Assembly: GCA_021827245.1 (NCBI GenBank)
Contig: JAKAWN010000272.1
Coordinates: forward strand, 1-9,236
Direction: 5' to 3'
DNA length: 9,236 bases
From: Acidobacteriota bacterium
GTDB lineage: Bacteria; Acidobacteriota; Terriglobia; UBA7540
Part shown: positions 6,604 to 9,236 of the stretch, one piece after another
Layout: every line of letters begins with the position of its first letter
How positions within the stretch are numbered: position 1 is the stretch's first letter
The notes under the pieces: model-generated
What the model was told of the DNA's origin: nothing
Database searches by the model: none
What the model saw: only the letters and a program-made list of their open reading frames with translations
Made by a program: the position numbers and the translations under genes

Positions 6604-6630
6604 GTAACATTTTGCGATTTTTCGGGCTTC
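6604..6630 (-). repeat. Right arm of the 27-bp imperfect inverted repeat
   Basis: On the plus strand the arm begins GTAACATTTTGCG and ends GGGCTTC. It is the inverted partner of 6487-6513 and faces the T4SS operon. TAC follows at 6631-6633, the same three bases that precede the left arm at 6484-6486. Confidence 0.85.
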
Positions 6631-6637
6631 TACTAAT
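6604..6637 (+). promoter_or_regulatory. Candidate promoter of the T4SS operon
   Basis: GTAACA (6604-6609) and TTTTGC (6610-6615) are followed by TACTAAT (6631-6637), 15 bases after TTTTGC. With GTAACA as an ECF-type -35, CTTC (6627-6630) follows after 17 bases, the same spacing as on the opposite arm. The pilin ATG lies about 95 bases downstream. Inferred from symmetry and position only. Confidence 0.42.
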
Positions 6638-6716
6638 TGGGGGCAATTGACGACTCAAAAAGCGGTCGGCGGTACAGCGACCACCGCCCCCCAAAAAACC
6701 TCGCGGATTCCGCGCG

Positions 6717-6723
6717 AAAGGAG
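6717..6723 (+). promoter_or_regulatory. Ribosome binding site of the pilin gene
   Basis: AAAGGAG lies ten bases before the ATG at 6734. It favours that start over the in-frame TTG at 6647, which has only GGGGGC in front of it and would put 29 polar residues before the signal peptide. Confidence 0.7.
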
Positions 6724-6733
6724 ACCGATTCAG

Positions 6734-7057
6734 ATGGAAACACGACCCACTAAGACTTCACGCCTTAAACCCTGGCGCAGGGGTGCGCTGACATTCGCCG
6801 CTTGCTTGGCGATTGCCCAAAATGCTCTCGCACAGCAGTCGGGCCTATCGCCGTGGGAAAACGCCGTTCAAGTTTTGCAGAATTCCTTTACTGGCCCTAT
6901 CGCAACCGGCCTCTCGCTAGTCGCGATTGTTGTCGGCGGCCTCGTTTTTGCTTTCGGCGAAGGCAGCGGAAAACGAACGCTTGCCGGAATCATCTTCGGC
7001 GTCGGCATGGCCATCGGCGCCGTCAACTTCATGGCTTGGCTCTTTCCGGCATCCTGA
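6734..7057 (+). CDS. virB2: VirB2/TrbC-family conjugal pilin (major T4SS pilus subunit precursor)
   Basis: The 107-residue precursor has a basic N-terminus (KTSRLKPWRR, 7-16), a hydrophobic signal segment (17-33) and a likely cleavage after ALA at residue 33. The mature part is about 74 residues: SPWENAVQVLQNSFTGPIA, a first membrane helix (about 56-75, ATGLSLVAIVVGGLVFAF), a short polar loop with GEGSGKRT, and a second helix (about 82-104). This is the standard TrbC/VirB2 layout, in which the processed two-helix pilin is held in the inner membrane before assembly into the conjugative pilus. The ATG at 6734 was chosen because of its AAAGGAG and the signal peptide position. It is the first gene of the T4SS operon, and only one base separates its stop from the virB3 start. 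Confidence 0.9.
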   Translation: METRPTKTSRLKPWRRGALTFAACLAIAQNALAQQSGLSPWENAVQVLQNSFTGPIATGLSLVAIVVGGLVFAFGEGSGKRTLAGIIFGVGMAIGAVNFMAWLFPAS

Positions 7058-7058
7058 C

Positions 7059-7295
7059 ATGGCACAGCAACGCATCAATCCGGTTTTTCGCACGCTCAAC
7101 CGCCCGCTGACGATCCTTGGGGCGGAGCGAAAGCTCTTCTTCTTCGCCGCCATGATGGGAGCGGGCATGTTCAACCTTCTCAAAACTTTCATCGGCGGAA
7201 TCATCATGTTCTTCGCGCTTTACATCCTTGCCCGCTGGGCGACGAAGACCGATCCGCAAATTCTCCGTTTCATTCTCAACTCCGCCAAGACGTGA
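7059..7295 (+). CDS. virB3: VirB3/TrbD-family T4SS inner-membrane protein
   Basis: The 78-residue protein has the family layout: INPVFRTLNRPLTILGAERKL (residues 6-26), containing the typical P-x-F-x-x-L-x-RP motif, then two hydrophobic segments (about 26-40 and 43-58) joined by a short turn, and a polar tail with KTDPQILR (63-70). VirB3 associates with VirB4 at the inner membrane and is needed for pilus assembly. Its order between the pilin and VirB4 genes supports the call. The start at 7059 comes directly after the pilin stop (TGA-C-ATG) with no good Shine-Dalgarno sequence, so it is probably translated by coupling to virB2. A longer frame opens upstream but overlaps the pilin gene. Confidence 0.9.
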   Translation: MAQQRINPVFRTLNRPLTILGAERKLFFFAAMMGAGMFNLLKTFIGGIIMFFALYILARWATKTDPQILRFILNSAKT

Positions 7296-7334
7296 ACTCA
7301 ATACGATCCGATGAAGTTCGCGCCGGTCGAGGTT

Positions 7335-7340
7335 AAGAGG
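7335..7340 (+). promoter_or_regulatory. Ribosome binding site of virB4
   Basis: AAGAGG lies seven bases before the ATG at 7348, supporting that start. The 52-base gap after virB3 (7296-7347) holds nothing else except a 16-codon frame from 7311 that ends inside virB4. Confidence 0.6.
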
Positions 7341-7347
7341 TTCAAGA

Positions 7348-9236
7348 ATGTTCAGGCTTGATCGCATTGACAAAACCTACCGCGAGGCCGGCTCGTTTAA
7401 CGAGCAGGTGAACCTGTTTGGCTTCATTGACGATCAGGTTTTCCTCACCAAGAGCGGGGATGTCGGTGTGGTGTTGGGCGTCGAAGGAGTTGATTACGAG
7501 TGCCTCGACTCGACGACGCTCGACAACCTGACCAAGCGGCTCGAATCCGCGCTCAAGGTGTTCGATGAGAAATGCCGCGTCTATCAGTACCTCTTCAAGC
7601 GGAACCGGGCCGAAATTCCGTTCCAGACTTACGCCGACCCGGTGGTGGACGCCGCCATTCGCAACCGCATCGAGTACCTTCACAGCAAAGCGGATGAGAT
7701 TTATTCCCTCAAAATCTACTACGTCATCCTGTTTGAGGGCTTCCGTCACCAGCAGAGGCTGTTGTCAACTCTTGGGAAGCTGACCTCGGAACCCGGCCAG
7801 GCATTCCGGGAAATCGCCGCGCTCGCCTCCACCAAGAAACAGGTAGTCCTCATTGACTCCGAAATCGAGAAGGCAAGGGCGTCGCTTTTGGCGAAGGCCC
7901 GCAACTTCGCCGTCCAGGTTAGCGACTTCATGCGCGTGGAGATTCTGGCGAAACAGGAAGCCTTCAAAGTGCTGAAGGCGATTCTCAATTTCTCGCCCGA
8001 GAAGACCAATAGCGCACACCTCAATTACGATGCGTTCCTCGATAGCTCACTGTGCGAATCACATCTCGAATGCCATCGCGGGTATCTGCGGCTCGACGAT
8101 TATTTCGTGAAGGTCATGACGCTGAAAGAACCTTCCGCCCAGAGTTTCCCGCTCATTTTCAAAAAGCTCCTTGAAGTCCCCGCCAATTTCTACGTCGCGA
8201 CCGAGTGGAAAAAGCAGTCCCCGGATAAGAGCCGGAGCCTTATCCATTCCCGTCGCCGACATTATCACAACACGAAGCGCTCCTTCATGAGCCAACTCAG
8301 CATGTCGAACCAGCCGGAGAATCCGCGCGACGTACTGGTTGACGATTCGAAAGAAGCGCAGGTCCGCGACCTCGGCCATGCGCTTGAGGAGCTTGAACTC
8401 AAGGGCAATTACTTTGGCGAATTCTCCCTGACCATTGTCGTTTACGACCTCGATTTGTCAAAGGTCGAAGCCGCCTGCGCCGACTTTTATAAAGTTTTCA
8501 GCGTCCACGACGCTTCGATTTACGAAGAGCGGTACAACCTTCTGAACTCCTACCTCGCGACCGTCCCCGGCAACTATCCCTTCAACCTCCGGCGGATGCT
8601 GATTCTGAATACGAATTATGCCGACTACTCGTTTCTCTTCACCCTTCATTCCGGCAATCAGACGAACAAGCATTTGAACCGCGAATATCTGGCTGTCCTC
8701 GAAACGAACCACAAAACGCCCTATTACTTGAACCTCCACTATCAGGATGTCGCCCATACAGTGATTTTGGGGCGGACGGGCGCGGGCAAGTCCTTTCTTC
8801 TCAATTTCCTGATTACGAACCTCCAAAAGTATGAACCCGCGACGTTCATTTTCGATTTGGGCGGGAGCTTCGAAACGCTCACCTGGCTATTCGGCGGCGT
8901 CTACGTTCGTGTGGGCTTGAATTCGTCGGCGTTTACGATCAACCCGTTCTGCCTGTCACAAACGAAGGAGAACCTCGACTTCCTCGCGCTGTTTGTGAAG
9001 GTCCTCATGGAAGGCAAAGGCGAAGAACGCCTGACGACCGATGAATCCCAAGAGCTCTACCACCAGATCGAAAATCTGTATGAGATCGAACCGGAACTCA
9101 GGACGCTCAGCACGCTCGCAAACATGCTTGATCGCCACCTCGCCAAGCGGCTTGAAAAATGGACGACCGGCGGGCAATTCGAGTTCGTTTTCGACAACCC
9201 CAAGGACACGCTGACCTTCGCCCAGTTCCAATGCTT
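7348..9236 (+). CDS. virB4: VirB4/TrbE-family T4SS ATPase, 3' end outside the window
   Basis: The frame runs open from the ATG at 7348 to the window end (629 codons, no stop). The N-terminus reads MFRLDRIDKTYREAGSFNEQ, then LFGFIDDQVFLTKSGDVGVV, the CagE/TrbE/VirB N-terminal domain pattern. The middle part (about 100-450) is the helical and beta region of that domain. The nucleotide-binding Walker A motif GRTGAGKS is at residues 475-482 (Lys codon at 8788), followed by FDLGGSFETL about 20 residues later, as in the family. Walker B and the rest of the ATPase domain lie beyond the edge; complete family members are usually around 800-900 residues. VirB4 powers pilus biogenesis and substrate transfer at the inner membrane. 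It is the third gene of the operon and shows no frameshift in the visible part. Confidence 0.95.
   Translation, partial: MFRLDRIDKTYREAGSFNEQVNLFGFIDDQVFLTKSGDVGVVLGVEGVDYECLDSTTLDNLTKRLESALKVFDEKCRVYQYLFKRNRAEIPFQTYADPVVDAAIRNRIEYLHSKADEIYSLKIYYVILFEGFRHQQRLLSTLGKLTSEPGQAFREIAALASTKKQVVLIDSEIEKARASLLAKARNFAVQVSDFMRVEILAKQEAFKVLKAILNFSPEKTNSAHLNYDAFLDSSLCESHLECHRGYLRLDDYFVKVMTLKEPSAQSFPLIFKKLLEVPANFYVATEWKKQSPDKSRSLIHSRRRHYHNTKRSFMSQLSMSNQPENPRDVLVDDSKEAQVRDLGHALEELELKGNYFGEFSLTIVVYDLDLSKVEAACADFYKVFSVHDASIYEERYNLLNSYLATVPGNYPFNLRRMLILNTNYADYSFLFTLHSGNQTNKHLNREYLAVLETNHKTPYYLNLHYQDVAHTVILGRTGAGKSFLLNFLITNLQKYEPATFIFDLGGSFETLTWLFGGVYVRVGLNSSAFTINPFCLSQTKENLDFLALFVKVLMEGKGEERLTTDESQELYHQIENLYEIEPELRTLSTLANMLDRHLAKRLEKWTTGGQFEFVFDNPKDTLTFAQFQC

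Larger units (their letters stand above)
6400..6733. promoter_or_regulatory. 334-bp divergent control region between the sigma operon and the T4SS operon
   Basis: The gap has no convincing gene. It contains an AT-rich core (about 6465-6650) with a 27-bp inverted repeat, outward-facing promoter-like elements, three TGTTAC hexamers (plus strand at 6508 and 6575; minus strand covering 6604-6609), and several hairpins. One is GGCGGT/ACCGCC (6668-6673 and 6683-6688) in the probable leader of the pilin gene. TTACCGA (6568-6574) is complementary to TCGGTAA (6601-6607), so the right repeat arm could pair either with this site or with the left arm. Confidence 0.6.

Noticed and set aside
6647..6733. 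TTG-initiated 29-residue N-terminal extension of the pilin
   Set aside because: The ATG at 6734 has a better Shine-Dalgarno sequence and gives a normal signal peptide; the extension is polar and unlike the family.
7311..7361. 16-codon frame (MKFAPVEVKRFKNVQA) between virB3 and virB4, overlapping the virB4 start
   Set aside because: It could be a coupling leader peptide, but it is too short to support and has no clear ribosome binding site of its own.
7342..9231. Series of minus-strand frames opposite virB4
   Set aside because: The plus strand is one uninterrupted VirB4 frame with Walker A; the minus frames are mirror shadows rich in V, E and G.
1..9236. CRISPR array, tRNA, rRNA or transposase
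   Set aside because: No regularly spaced repeats, no cloverleaf-like sequence and no transposase or integrase motif were seen on either strand.

Overview
The window is moderately GC-rich bacterial DNA with tightly packed genes. The best guess at the host is an Acidobacteriota-like (or similar soil) bacterium. This rests on remembered family resemblance only: a TPR-CHAT protein, an ECF sigma factor paired with a DGPF/YCII protein, a membrane protein with NPERxGCP and HxxxCxxC motifs, and a VirB4 of a type I associate with that group. No database search was possible, so the phylum is tentative.

Left part (1-4937). A large TPR-CHAT peptidase-like gene enters from the left edge on the + strand (2-2125) with its His/Cys dyad intact. 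It converges on a two-gene minus-strand operon: a DGPF/YCII-domain protein (4021-3626) followed, through a 4-nt ATGA overlap, by a long ECF sigma factor with the C-terminal extension typical of DGPF-partnered sigmas (3629-2352). A stand-alone PP2C/SpoIIE (RsbU-like) serine phosphatase (4188-4937, +) diverges from that operon across a 166-bp gap with an AT-rich palindrome.

Middle part (4938-6399). A second, more divergent sigma-like gene (6399-5800, -) is coupled by a TAATG overlap to a single-pass membrane protein with an HxxxCxxC anti-sigma-like motif and an extracytoplasmic beta-rich tail (5800-5093, -).

Right part (6400-9236). A 334-bp gap separates the sigma/anti-sigma-like pair from the start of a type IV secretion/conjugation operon on the + strand: VirB2/TrbC pilin, VirB3/TrbD, and the first 629 codons of the VirB4/TrbE ATPase, which runs off the window.

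The most interesting feature lies in that gap. It holds a nearly perfect 27-bp inverted repeat (6487-6513 and 6604-6630), each arm pointing outward to one of the two operons and followed directly by a -10-like AT-rich hexamer. The layout suggests that both operons share one promoter or operator sequence, so the sigma/anti-sigma-like pair may control its own expression together with the T4SS. The alternative is a 144-bp MITE-like insertion flanked by TAC on both sides. Overall the window clusters sigma-type regulation (two sigma factors, one anti-sigma-like protein, one RsbU-like phosphatase) with a CHAT protease-like gene, next to a mobile or secretion module.
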